Below are positions 27,937-35,738 of a DNA stretch of 64,000 bases, piece by piece; positions within the stretch are counted from its first letter, which is position 1; each line of letters begins with the position of its first letter. Source of the DNA: Pseudoxanthomonas daejeonensis (GTDB taxonomy: Bacteria > Pseudomonadota > Gammaproteobacteria > Xanthomonadales > Xanthomonadaceae); the NCBI RefSeq assembly GCF_010093205.1, contig NZ_PDWN01000006.1, positions 163,295 through 227,294 of the forward strand. The letters are read 5' to 3'. The position numbers were made by a program, and so were the translations under genes. The notes under the pieces are model-generated. The model worked only from the letters and a program-made list of their open reading frames with translations, ran no database searches and had not been told where the DNA came from.

Positions 27937-28731
27937 TCAGTTCAGCAGGTCGCGCCAGAACGCCGGGCCCAGCGCGGCCATCTTCCGCGCGAAATCGACG
28001 CCGTTGCGGTACGGCCTCACCGGGAAATGGCGCTTGCGGTAATTGAACTCGGCGACCATGAAACCGCCGACCAGGCCGTAGTTGAGCAGGTTTGCGAACC
28101 AGGACCAGGCCCAATGCGGTACCGCGATCCAGGGCGTGCGGCCGAACGCATCCAGCACCCCGCCGGGCACCGCCCACAGCGCCAGCAATGCGTTGGCCAC
28201 GGCCAGGAACGCCAGCAGCAGCGCCCAGGCCGCGGTCAGCCGGCGTGCGTAGGCCAGCAGTCCGGGCGGCGTCTCCCAGCCGGCCTGCGCATACAAAGCG
28301 CAGACGATCCGCGTGACCAGCGGCGTGCGAGTCGCCACGAGACTGCGCGCGAACCACCAGGCGAGCCAGGCCGTGAACAGCACGGGGGGCGCCAGCAGCA
28401 GCAGATCCAGCCACAGCGTTCCGACCCACCATGACAGGCCCGCCAGCACCGCGGCCAGCAGGGCCAACGCCCACCAGCGCCGGCGCAACAGCGGGGCGGC
28501 GAGCATCAGCACGGCCAGGTCTGCCAGCGCCAGCGCCGTCCAGGCGCCTCCGCGGGTGCCGGCCAGATGCGCCAGGAACGGATAGGCCACGCCCAGCACC
28601 AGCTGGACCGGGAGGGCGGCCTTGTCGGCCAGCTCGGCGGGAGCGGCAGCGCCGCGCGACTCGGGCTCGCGGTTGTCGGGGTCGGGCCTGTCAGGGTCGC
28701 GCCTGTCAGACGCCGCCGGTCCTGCCTTCAC
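27937..28731 (-). CDS. COG4648-type membrane protein of pigment biosynthesis
   Basis: 264 residues from GTG at 28731. A charged N-terminal tail is followed by seven or so membrane segments (LPVQLVLGVAYPFLAHLAG, LALLAAVLAGLSWWVGTLW, LLLAPPVLFTAWLAWWFA, LTAAWALLLAFLAVANALLAL). The C-terminus FNYRKRHFPVRPYRNGVDF is conserved in integral membrane proteins of xanthomonadin/aryl-polyene clusters (the ApeG-like position). Biochemical role unknown; presumably organises or transfers intermediates at the membrane. The gene begins one base after the ACP stop codon, so it is co-translated with it. Confidence 0.78.
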   Translation of the reverse strand: MKAGPAASDRRDPDRPDPDNREPESRGAAAPAELADKAALPVQLVLGVAYPFLAHLAGTRGGAWTALALADLAVLMLAAPLLRRRWWALALLAAVLAGLSWWVGTLWLDLLLLAPPVLFTAWLAWWFARSLVATRTPLVTRIVCALYAQAGWETPPGLLAYARRLTAAWALLLAFLAVANALLALWAVPGGVLDAFGRTPWIAVPHWAWSWFANLLNYGLVGGFMVAEFNYRKRHFPVRPYRNGVDFARKMAALGPAFWRDLLN

Positions 28732-28732
28732 G

Positions 28733-29002
28733 TCAGCTCGCGCGCTGGGACTGGACGTGCGCCGACAGCGCGCGCAGCGAAGCGAAGATGCGCCGGTTGT
28801 CCTCGCCCTCCGAGCGCAGCTGCACGCCGTAGCGCTTGGCCACCGCCAGCGACAGCTCGAGCGCGTCGATCGAATCCAGGCCCAGCCCGTCGTTGAACAG
28901 CGCCGCTTCCGGGTCGATCGCGTGCGGGTCCACGCCTTCCAGGTTCAGGCTTTCCACCAGGAGCTGGGCCAGTTCGCGTTCGGCGTCGGTCTGCTGCGAC
29001 AT
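28733..29002 (-). CDS. Acyl carrier protein of the pigment pathway
   Basis: 89 residues starting MSQQTDAERELAQLLVESLN. The phosphopantetheine site is GLDSIDALEL with Ser44, in the normal LGxDS context. It should carry the hydroxybenzoyl starter and growing polyene. This is the role assigned to XanC in Xanthomonas. It is the first gene of the minus-strand operon and is divergent from the halogenase-like gene at 29142, leaving about 140 bases for two promoters. Only one ACP is visible, although aryl-polyene clusters usually encode two. Confidence 0.92.
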   Translation of the reverse strand: MSQQTDAERELAQLLVESLNLEGVDPHAIDPEAALFNDGLGLDSIDALELSLAVAKRYGVQLRSEGEDNRRIFASLRALSAHVQSQRAS

Positions 29003-29141
29003 CTTTGGTTCCGGGACTGCGCAAGGCCGGCCACGATCCGGCATCGGCCGCCGCCGCGCAAGTCCATTGCACCGTGAACCCGGCCACGAGCGCCCGGGCT
29101 ATCATTCATGTCCCTGCACGCGACCGGCCGGCCACCTCCGC

Positions 29142-30542
29142 ATGACCCGCACAGATCCGCCGAATCCACCGTACGCGCCCGACGCGCTGCGGCAGACGAC
29201 GGACGTGGCGGCCGGGGCGGCCAGCGACGACGTGGACGTCCTTGTGATCGGTGGCGGGCCGGCCGGCACCACCGCGGCGACCTTCCTGGCCCGGCGCGGC
29301 TGGAAGGTGACCCTGCTCGAGAAGGACGTCCATCCGCGCTTCCACATCGGCGAGTCGCTGCTGCCGATGAACCTGCCGATCCTCGAGCGCCTGGGCGTGC
29401 TCGAGCAGGTCAGGCAGATCGGCGTGCACAAGCCCGGCGCGGACTTCCCGATGCGCGGCGACGGCGACAGCGTCAACGTGTTCCGCTTCGACCGGGCGCT
29501 GGACGCGAAGTTCGGCTATGCCTACCAGGTCAAGCGCGCCGAGTTCGACACGCTGCTGTTCGACAACGCGCTGGCCAATGGCGTGGATGCGCGCCAGCGG
29601 GTCACGGTCGAACGCGTCGACTTCGATGCCGGCGAACGCCCGGCGCAGGTCCGCGCCCGCGACGCCGATGGCAACGCGCTGGTCTTCCGCCCGCGCTACC
29701 TGGTCGATGCCAGCGGTCGCGACACCTTCCTCGGCAGCAAGCTGAAGCTCAAGAAGAAGAACCCGGCGCACCAGTCGGCGGCGATCTTCAGCCATTTCCG
29801 CGGCGTCACCCGGCGCCCGGGCGAGGAGGCCGGCAACATCACCGTCGAGCGCTTCTCCCACGGCTGGATGTGGCTGATCCCGCTGCGCGACGACGTGATG
29901 AGCGTCGGCGCGGTGTGCTTCCCCGAATACCTCAAGACCCGCAAGGGCGACAACGAGTCGTTCCTGATGGACACCCTGCGCGCCACGCCCTCGGTCTGGG
30001 TGCGCATGGCCGATGCCGAGCGCATCGCCCCGGTCCACGCCACCGGCAACTATTCCTACACCTGCTCGCGCATGCATGGCCCGGGCTGGGTGATGGCCGG
30101 CGATGCGTTCGCCTTCATCGACCCGGTCTTCTCCTCCGGGGTCTACCTGGGCATGAACGGCGGCGAGCAGGCGGCCAAGACCGTCGACGCGATCCTGCGC
30201 GACCCGTCGCGCGAGGCCGCCGAGCAGCGCGCGATGGACAAGCGCCTGCGCCGCGGCCTGCGCTACTTCTCCTGGTTCATCTACCGGTTCACCACGCCGG
30301 TGATGGAGGCGCTGTTCGCCGAACCGCGCAACCACCTGCAGCTCGAGCAGGCGGTGATCTCGATGCTGGCCGGCGACGTGTTCGACAACCGCGGCGTGCG
30401 CTGGCGGCTGCGCGTGTTCCGCCTGGTCTATGCGCTTACGGCCGTCAGCATGGCCCCGCGCGCGCTGGCCGGCTGGTTGCGCCGCCGCCGCCAGGTCGGC
30501 GAAGGCTTCAGCGGCGACACGCTGCAGGGTGGCAATCCGTGA
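29142..30542 (+). CDS. Flavin-dependent halogenase-like oxidoreductase of the pigment locus
   Basis: 466 residues starting MTRTDPPNPPYAPDALR. The FAD-binding Rossmann motif VIGGGPAGTTAATFLARRG starts at about residue 35, followed by the halogenase-type HIGESLLPMNLPILERLG. WMWLIP at 242-247 fits the WxWxIP signature that in flavin halogenases excludes monooxygenase activity. DAFAFIDPVFSSGVYLGM is the second FAD contact. Xanthomonadins are brominated aryl polyenes, so a halogenase role is reasonable, but related non-halogenating oxidases exist. The last four bases overlap the chorismatase gene (GTGA). No clear Shine-Dalgarno site precedes the ATG. Confidence 0.82.
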   Translation: MTRTDPPNPPYAPDALRQTTDVAAGAASDDVDVLVIGGGPAGTTAATFLARRGWKVTLLEKDVHPRFHIGESLLPMNLPILERLGVLEQVRQIGVHKPGADFPMRGDGDSVNVFRFDRALDAKFGYAYQVKRAEFDTLLFDNALANGVDARQRVTVERVDFDAGERPAQVRARDADGNALVFRPRYLVDASGRDTFLGSKLKLKKKNPAHQSAAIFSHFRGVTRRPGEEAGNITVERFSHGWMWLIPLRDDVMSVGAVCFPEYLKTRKGDNESFLMDTLRATPSVWVRMADAERIAPVHATGNYSYTCSRMHGPGWVMAGDAFAFIDPVFSSGVYLGMNGGEQAAKTVDAILRDPSREAAEQRAMDKRLRRGLRYFSWFIYRFTTPVMEALFAEPRNHLQLEQAVISMLAGDVFDNRGVRWRLRVFRLVYALTAVSMAPRALAGWLRRRRQVGEGFSGDTLQGGNP

Positions 30543-31561
30543 GCCGCCCGCAACCGTTCGCCGGCGCAGCGACGCTTCCCGGACTTGAGTTCGGCTACGC
30601 CCCCGCCGATACGCGGGCGCGGCAACTGGCCGACCCGCACGTGCTGGCGGTAATCGGCTTCGGCGCGCACGCACCCGTGCTCGACGATCCACGCTGGCTG
30701 CGCGTACCGCTGCAGCCGCTGGGCGCGCAAGCCGCGCCCATCGAAGTCTGGCGCAGCGCCGCGCCGGTGCGCAGCGGCCGCGATGGCGACGTGGCGTGGT
30801 CCACCGACGGCAACCTGCTGTTCGGCGCACTGGAAATCGACGAACTGGACGACGGCCTGGAAGCCGCCGCGCGCCGCGCCTACGCGCGCCTGGGCGCGTT
30901 CCTCGCCGGTGGCGACATGCCGCACCTGCTGCGCATCTGGAACTACATGGATGCGATCACGCTCGGCGAGGAAGACGCCGAGCGCTACCGCCGCTTCTGC
31001 GTCGGCCGCGTGGCCGGCATGGAAGCCTTCGATGCGGCACGCCTGCCCGCCGCCACCGCGATCGGCCGTCACGATGGCGTGCGCCGGCTGCAGGTGTACT
31101 GGCTGGCCGCCCGCGAACCCGGCCGGCCGGTAGAGAACCCGCGGCAAGTGAGCGCCTACCGCTACCCGCGCCAGTACGGGCCGCAGGCGCCCAGCTTCGC
31201 CCGGGCGATGCTGCCGCCCGCGGGGGCCTCGATGCCGCTGCTGCTGTCGGGTACCGCCGCGATCGTCGGCCACGCCTCGCAGCATTCCGGGTCGGTGCAG
31301 GCGCAGGTCGACGAAACCCTCGCCAACCTCGCCAGCCTGGTCGATACCGCGCGCCGGCAGTCGCCCGAGCTGCCCGCGGTCCTGGGCGCCGGCAGTCCGC
31401 TGAAGGTCTATGTGCGCGACCCGTCGGACGCCGAAGCGGTCGCGACCCGGCTCGATGCGAGCCTGGATCCGTCGGTGCCGCGCCTGCTGCTGCACGCGCA
31501 GGTGTGCCGGCGTGAACTGCTGGTGGAGATCGACGGCGTGCATGGTGCGGCCACGACCTGA
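30539..31561 (+). CDS. xanB2: XanB2-type bifunctional chorismatase (hydroxybenzoate synthase)
   Basis: 340 residues from GTG at 30539. The sequence follows the XanB2/FkbO/Hyg5 chorismatase family: LADPHVLAVIGFG near the start, HLLRIWNYMDAIT in the middle, YWLAAREPGRPVENPRQVSAYRYPR (around residues 190-215) and LLSGTAAIVGHASQH. XanB2 of Xanthomonas splits chorismate into pyruvate and 3- or 4-hydroxybenzoate, supplying the starter for xanthomonadin and the precursor for ubiquinone and the diffusible factor. It is coupled to the halogenase-like gene by GTGA, consistent with supply of starter to the pigment pathway. Confidence 0.92.
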   Translation: MSRPQPFAGAATLPGLEFGYAPADTRARQLADPHVLAVIGFGAHAPVLDDPRWLRVPLQPLGAQAAPIEVWRSAAPVRSGRDGDVAWSTDGNLLFGALEIDELDDGLEAAARRAYARLGAFLAGGDMPHLLRIWNYMDAITLGEEDAERYRRFCVGRVAGMEAFDAARLPAATAIGRHDGVRRLQVYWLAAREPGRPVENPRQVSAYRYPRQYGPQAPSFARAMLPPAGASMPLLLSGTAAIVGHASQHSGSVQAQVDETLANLASLVDTARRQSPELPAVLGAGSPLKVYVRDPSDAEAVATRLDASLDPSVPRLLLHAQVCRRELLVEIDGVHGAATT

Positions 31562-31728
31562 AGCGCGCGGCGTGACGCTTCGGGCGCACTGCTGAAGTCC
31601 GAGTCGATTTCCCCCGCAAGGGTCGTCGAGCCGCCGGCGCGCGCTGCCATACTGCGACGCCGTCGGCGACCAGCCGCTTGCACGGCGGCACGCGACCCGT
31701 GCGCCGCCACGAATACCGGGGAGTTCCG

Positions 31729-33021
31729 ATGCGCCATCGCCTGCGTCTTGCGGTACTGCTGTCCTGCGCCTTCGCCGTGCCCACGATGGCGTCGACAGCG
31801 ACCGATCCCACCGATCGCCATGCCGGCGTCGCTCGCATCGATCGCGCGCGCCTGGATCAGGCCCTGCGCGGCTTCGTCGACTCCGGCCAGGTCATCGGCG
31901 TGTCCGCGCTGGTCTACCAGGACGGGCGCGAAGCCTACGCCGGCGCGTTCGGCCTGGCCGACCGCGAGGCCGGTCGCCCGATGACGCGCGACACGCTGGT
32001 TCGCATCTACTCGATGACCAAGCCGGTGACCGGCGTGGCGCTGATGCAGCTGTACGAGCAGGGGAAGTTCCAGCTCGACGACCCGGTGTCGCGTTACCTG
32101 CCCGAGTTCGCCGGCGTGCGCGTCTACGCCGGCACGGACGTGCACGGCCAGCCCCTGCTGGAAGCGCCGGCGCGCCCTATTAGCATCCGTGACCTGATGC
32201 GCCACACCGCAGGCTTCGTCGACGGCGAAGGCGCGCCGGGACCGGTCGGCGCGCTCTACCGGCAGGCCGCCCCGGAAAGCTACGACAACACCCTGGCCGA
32301 GCAGTCGCGGCGCATCGCCAGCGTGCCCCTGCTCTACCAGCCCGGCACGCGCTGGGTGTATTCGCCGGCGGTGGAGATCCAGGCGCGACTGGTCGAAGTG
32401 CTGTCCGGGCAATCCTTCAAGCATTACCTGGACCAGCACGTGCTCGGTCCGTTGAAGATGCGCGACACGCGCTACCGCGTGGCCGACGGCGATCGCGGGC
32501 GCGTGGCGGCTTTGTACCGCCGCAGCGACGACGGGGTGATGACGCGCGACGACCACGAGGCGTGGAAGCTCAACGGCCGCGATACGGCGATGACCCCGGG
32601 CAGCTGGGGCCTGGTCTCCAGCCTGGACGACTACATGCGCTTCGCGCGGATGCTGCTCGACGGCGGCGAGCTGGACGGCGCGCGCATCCTGCAGCCCGCC
32701 ACCCTCCGGCTGATGGCCAGCGACGCGATGCCGGCCGGGACCACGGACCGGTCATGGCTGCCGGGCAAGGGCCAGGTCGGCTTCGGCATCGATTTCGCGG
32801 TGCGCACCGCGTCGCCGGCGCGCGGCGACGAGGCTTCGGGCGAAGTCGGCGAATTCTTCTGGGACGGCGCGGCCAACACCCTGTTCTGGGTGGATCCGAC
32901 CAACCGGATCGCGGCCGTGCTGTTCGCGCAGTGGCTGCCGTTCGGCAAGGTGCCGCTGCACAAGGCGTTCCGCGACGCGGTCTACCTCGACGACAGCTCG
33001 GCCGCCGCGCCGCGCGACTGA
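31729..33021 (+). CDS. Secreted serine beta-lactamase-like hydrolase
   Basis: 430 residues starting MRHRLRLAVLLSCAFAVPTMAS, a Sec signal peptide. The class C/esterase-type nucleophile motif is SMTK at Ser95-Lys98 (VRIYSMTKPVTGVALMQLYE). The Tyr motif is YSPAVEIQARLVEVLSG instead of the standard YxN, so activity on beta-lactams is doubtful; esterase or peptidase activity is equally possible. The C-terminal beta strand carries FWVDPTNRIAAVLFAQWLP. It lies within the pigment region but has its own 167-base upstream gap and is not a usual member of such clusters. Confidence 0.87.
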   Translation: MRHRLRLAVLLSCAFAVPTMASTATDPTDRHAGVARIDRARLDQALRGFVDSGQVIGVSALVYQDGREAYAGAFGLADREAGRPMTRDTLVRIYSMTKPVTGVALMQLYEQGKFQLDDPVSRYLPEFAGVRVYAGTDVHGQPLLEAPARPISIRDLMRHTAGFVDGEGAPGPVGALYRQAAPESYDNTLAEQSRRIASVPLLYQPGTRWVYSPAVEIQARLVEVLSGQSFKHYLDQHVLGPLKMRDTRYRVADGDRGRVAALYRRSDDGVMTRDDHEAWKLNGRDTAMTPGSWGLVSSLDDYMRFARMLLDGGELDGARILQPATLRLMASDAMPAGTTDRSWLPGKGQVGFGIDFAVRTASPARGDEASGEVGEFFWDGAANTLFWVDPTNRIAAVLFAQWLPFGKVPLHKAFRDAVYLDDSSAAAPRD

Positions 33022-33025
33022 CCCG

Positions 33026-34084
33026 TCAGTTCGACGCGGTGCAGGCCGGATCCTTACGCCGCAGCGGATTCCAGCGCGAGCCCTCGTCCTTGCACGCGAG
33101 CTGTGGGGACGGTGCCGGCGCCAGCGCGGCTTCGCGCCGCGCCGCGGCGGCGCGCGCATCGGCCAGGCGCTGCGCCTGCAGCTTCTGCACCGCCGCGCGG
33201 ATCTGCGGCAGCGCCGCCAGCGCGGCCTTCTCGCCCTGCAGGATCGCCTGGTTGCGGCGGGTGAAGTCGGCCGAGCCGTAGTCGAGCACGTCGGGCCGGA
33301 TCACCACGTCGGCGCGCGCCAGTTCCTGCTCGCCCAGGCGCTGGCCCATGATCGCGATCGACTGGTTGACGATGCCGAGCATGCCGTCCGGGCGCTTGCC
33401 GCTGGCCTTGCTGGAGATGTCCACGGCGATGACGAAATCGGCGCCGAGCTGGCGCGCCGCATCCACCGGGACGGGACTGACCACGCCGCCATCGACGTAC
33501 TGGTAGTTGCCGATGGTCACCGGCTCGAACACGCCCGGCACGCTGCTGGACGCGCGCACCGCCTGGCCGGTGTTGCCGCGGATGAACACCGTGCGCTCGC
33601 CGGTTTCCAGGCGCGTGGCGACCGCGGCGAATGGTTTGCGCATGCGCTCGATCGGCTTGTTGTCCACGCTCTGGTTCACGTAATCCTGCAGCTTCAGGCC
33701 CTGCACCAGTCCGCCGGAGAACAGGCGCACGTCGCGGATGCTGGCCTCGTCGAGCGCGACCGCCTTTTCCTGCAGCTGGAACGGGTCCAGGCCGCTCGCG
33801 TACAGCGCGCCGACCACGCTGCCGGCGCTGGTGCCGGCGACCACTTCGGGCTTGAAGCCGTTCGCCTCCAGCATCTTGATCACGCCGATGTGGGCGAAAC
33901 CCTTGGCCGCGCCGCCGCCGAGCGCCAGGCCGATCTTCACCGGCGGAACGACCGGGTCGAGGCGTGCCGGCGGCGGAGCCACCGCTACTTCCGGTGGCGC
34001 TTCCGGACGCGTACCGCCGCAGGCGGCGACCGTCACGGCCACGAGGAAACCGGCCAGGGCAGGCAGCAGGGAGCGCGAAGACAT
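33026..34084 (-). CDS. Patatin-like phospholipase lipoprotein
   Basis: 352 residues starting MSSRSLLPALAGFLVAVTVAAC, a lipoprotein signal with lipidated Cys22. The patatin domain contains the oxyanion loop LALGGGAAKGFAHIG (about 53-67), the nucleophile elbow GTSAG with Ser86, and the catalytic aspartate in DGG at Asp198, so the Ser-Asp dyad is complete. Such proteins (RssA/YlpI-like) are cell-envelope lipases or esterases. A GTG eleven codons upstream (34117) would spoil the lipoprotein signal. It converges on the beta-lactamase-like gene with four bases between stops. Confidence 0.88.
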   Translation of the reverse strand: MSSRSLLPALAGFLVAVTVAACGGTRPEAPPEVAVAPPPARLDPVVPPVKIGLALGGGAAKGFAHIGVIKMLEANGFKPEVVAGTSAGSVVGALYASGLDPFQLQEKAVALDEASIRDVRLFSGGLVQGLKLQDYVNQSVDNKPIERMRKPFAAVATRLETGERTVFIRGNTGQAVRASSSVPGVFEPVTIGNYQYVDGGVVSPVPVDAARQLGADFVIAVDISSKASGKRPDGMLGIVNQSIAIMGQRLGEQELARADVVIRPDVLDYGSADFTRRNQAILQGEKAALAALPQIRAAVQKLQAQRLADARAAAARREAALAPAPSPQLACKDEGSRWNPLRRKDPACTASN

Positions 34085-34162
34085 CGGGGATACCAGGAAG
34101 GAGAAGCGTGATTTCACGGGGAACCGGAGCGGCGGCGGAACCGCGGAGGCGGCGGCGTGATT

Positions 34163-35539
34163 CTAGGGTGCGTCCCGGCCGCGTTCCGGCATGGCGGATG
34201 AATGCGCCTGCGCCGGCCCGTCCAGCAAGGCCAGCAGTGCGTCGCGGCGCAGCTTGCCGGTCTCGTTGCGCGGCAGCCGGTCCAGCAGGCGCAGGCGGCG
34301 CGGCAGGAACACCGGATCGACCGAACCCCGCAGGGCATCCACCACGTCCACCGCCGACATTCCCGGCGCCACCACCAGCGCGGCGATGCGGCCTACCCCG
34401 CCGGCGTGGTCCGGCGCCAGTTGCAGCACCACGCCGTCCTCCACGCCCGGCACGGCCAGGAGGCGGCGGGTGAGGTCGCCGAGCGAGGCGCGCTTGCCGG
34501 CGATCTCCAGCAGGTCGGACTGGCGGCCGCACAGGCGGAAGCGTCCGTCGGCCTCCAGTTCGACCAGGTCGGCCAGTGCGACGGGAGCCGGCAGGTGCGG
34601 TGCATGCACCAGCGTGCCGTCCGGCTGCGGCACCAGGCGCACGCCCGGCAACAACGTCCAGGACGCCTCCTGTGCGGTACGGCGGCGCGCGAACACACAG
34701 GTCTCGGTCGAGCCGAACACCTCGCGCACCTCGGTGCGGTAGCGGGCTTCGGCCTCGGCCGCCAGCTCCTGCGACAGCGGCGCGGTGGCCGAGACGATCC
34801 CCGCCAGCGGCGGCAGCTCGACCCCGGACTGCAGCAGAGCGCGCAGGTGCACCGGCGTGGTGACCAGCAGCCGCGGCGCCTGCGCCTGCTGCAGCGCGCG
34901 GGCCACGTCCGCCGGCAGCAACGGCCGGCCGGCATGCACGGCCGCGCCACCCAGCAAGGGCAACAGCACCGACAGCTCCATCCCGTACATGTGCTGCGGC
35001 GGCACCGTCGCCACGATCTGCGGCTGCGCCGCACCCCACAGGTCCTGCAATGCGGCCAGGTTCTGCGCGGTGCCGGCGGCGAATGCGGCCCAGCTCTTGG
35101 CGTGCGCCTGCGGGCGCCCGGTGCTGCCGGAGGTGTAGCCGATCGCGGCCAGCGCCGCGGCTTCGACGCATGCCGGCGAGGCCTCTCCGGCATCGGCGAC
35201 AAGCGGCATGTCCGCCGGCTCCAGGCGATAGGCACCGCTGCCGGCATGCTGGGCGAGGATCTCGGCCACGGTTCCCGGCGCCCCCGAGGGCGGCAGCAGG
35301 GCGACCTGGCCGCGCAGCGCGGCCGCGCAGAACCCGAGCAGGAAACGGTGCCGGTCCTCGGCCAGGTGGACCACGTGGCGGGCGTCGGGGAGCGTCGCAG
35401 CCAGTGCACGGGCGTGGGCGAGGAACGCCCCGAGGGTGACTGGGGTGCCGGCGCCGAATACCAGCACCCGTTCCGGATCGCCGACGGCCAGCGCCAGGCG
35501 TCCCGGTGCCGGGGAATGCGATTGGACGACGGCCGACAT
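34163..35539 (-). CDS. AMP-dependent ligase activating hydroxybenzoate for the pigment pathway
   Basis: 458 residues starting MSAVVQSHSPAPGRLAL. An ANL-superfamily adenylating enzyme with the phosphate loop AIGYTSGSTGRPQAHAKSW, the middle motif EVFGSTETCVFARRR and the C-terminal lysine in RNETGKLRRDALLALLD. The short C-terminal domain is typical for the cluster-encoded acyl-ACP ligase (ApeH; the XanA2 role in Xanthomonas), which loads 3- or 4-hydroxybenzoate onto the ACP. A longer frame to 35668 has no supported start. The gene is separated from the rest of the pigment genes by the beta-lactamase-like and patatin genes. Confidence 0.85.
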   Translation of the reverse strand: MSAVVQSHSPAPGRLALAVGDPERVLVFGAGTPVTLGAFLAHARALAATLPDARHVVHLAEDRHRFLLGFCAAALRGQVALLPPSGAPGTVAEILAQHAGSGAYRLEPADMPLVADAGEASPACVEAAALAAIGYTSGSTGRPQAHAKSWAAFAAGTAQNLAALQDLWGAAQPQIVATVPPQHMYGMELSVLLPLLGGAAVHAGRPLLPADVARALQQAQAPRLLVTTPVHLRALLQSGVELPPLAGIVSATAPLSQELAAEAEARYRTEVREVFGSTETCVFARRRTAQEASWTLLPGVRLVPQPDGTLVHAPHLPAPVALADLVELEADGRFRLCGRQSDLLEIAGKRASLGDLTRRLLAVPGVEDGVVLQLAPDHAGGVGRIAALVVAPGMSAVDVVDALRGSVDPVFLPRRLRLLDRLPRNETGKLRRDALLALLDGPAQAHSSAMPERGRDAP

Positions 35540-35738
35540 CGGTACTGACCTGCTCCTGCGGCCGGCCCGCTGCCCGCCCTGCGATCCGGCCAGCATGGCC
35601 GCGGCGGCACGGGCAGGCAAGCCGGACCGCCTGCGCCGCCGATGCGTGCCGCAGGTCCGCCCGGGCATGACCTTCCACAGTGGCCGGGGCGGACCGGGCT
35701 GCTAACCTGCCCCGCTTCACTCCCGCTACCGCCTCGAC

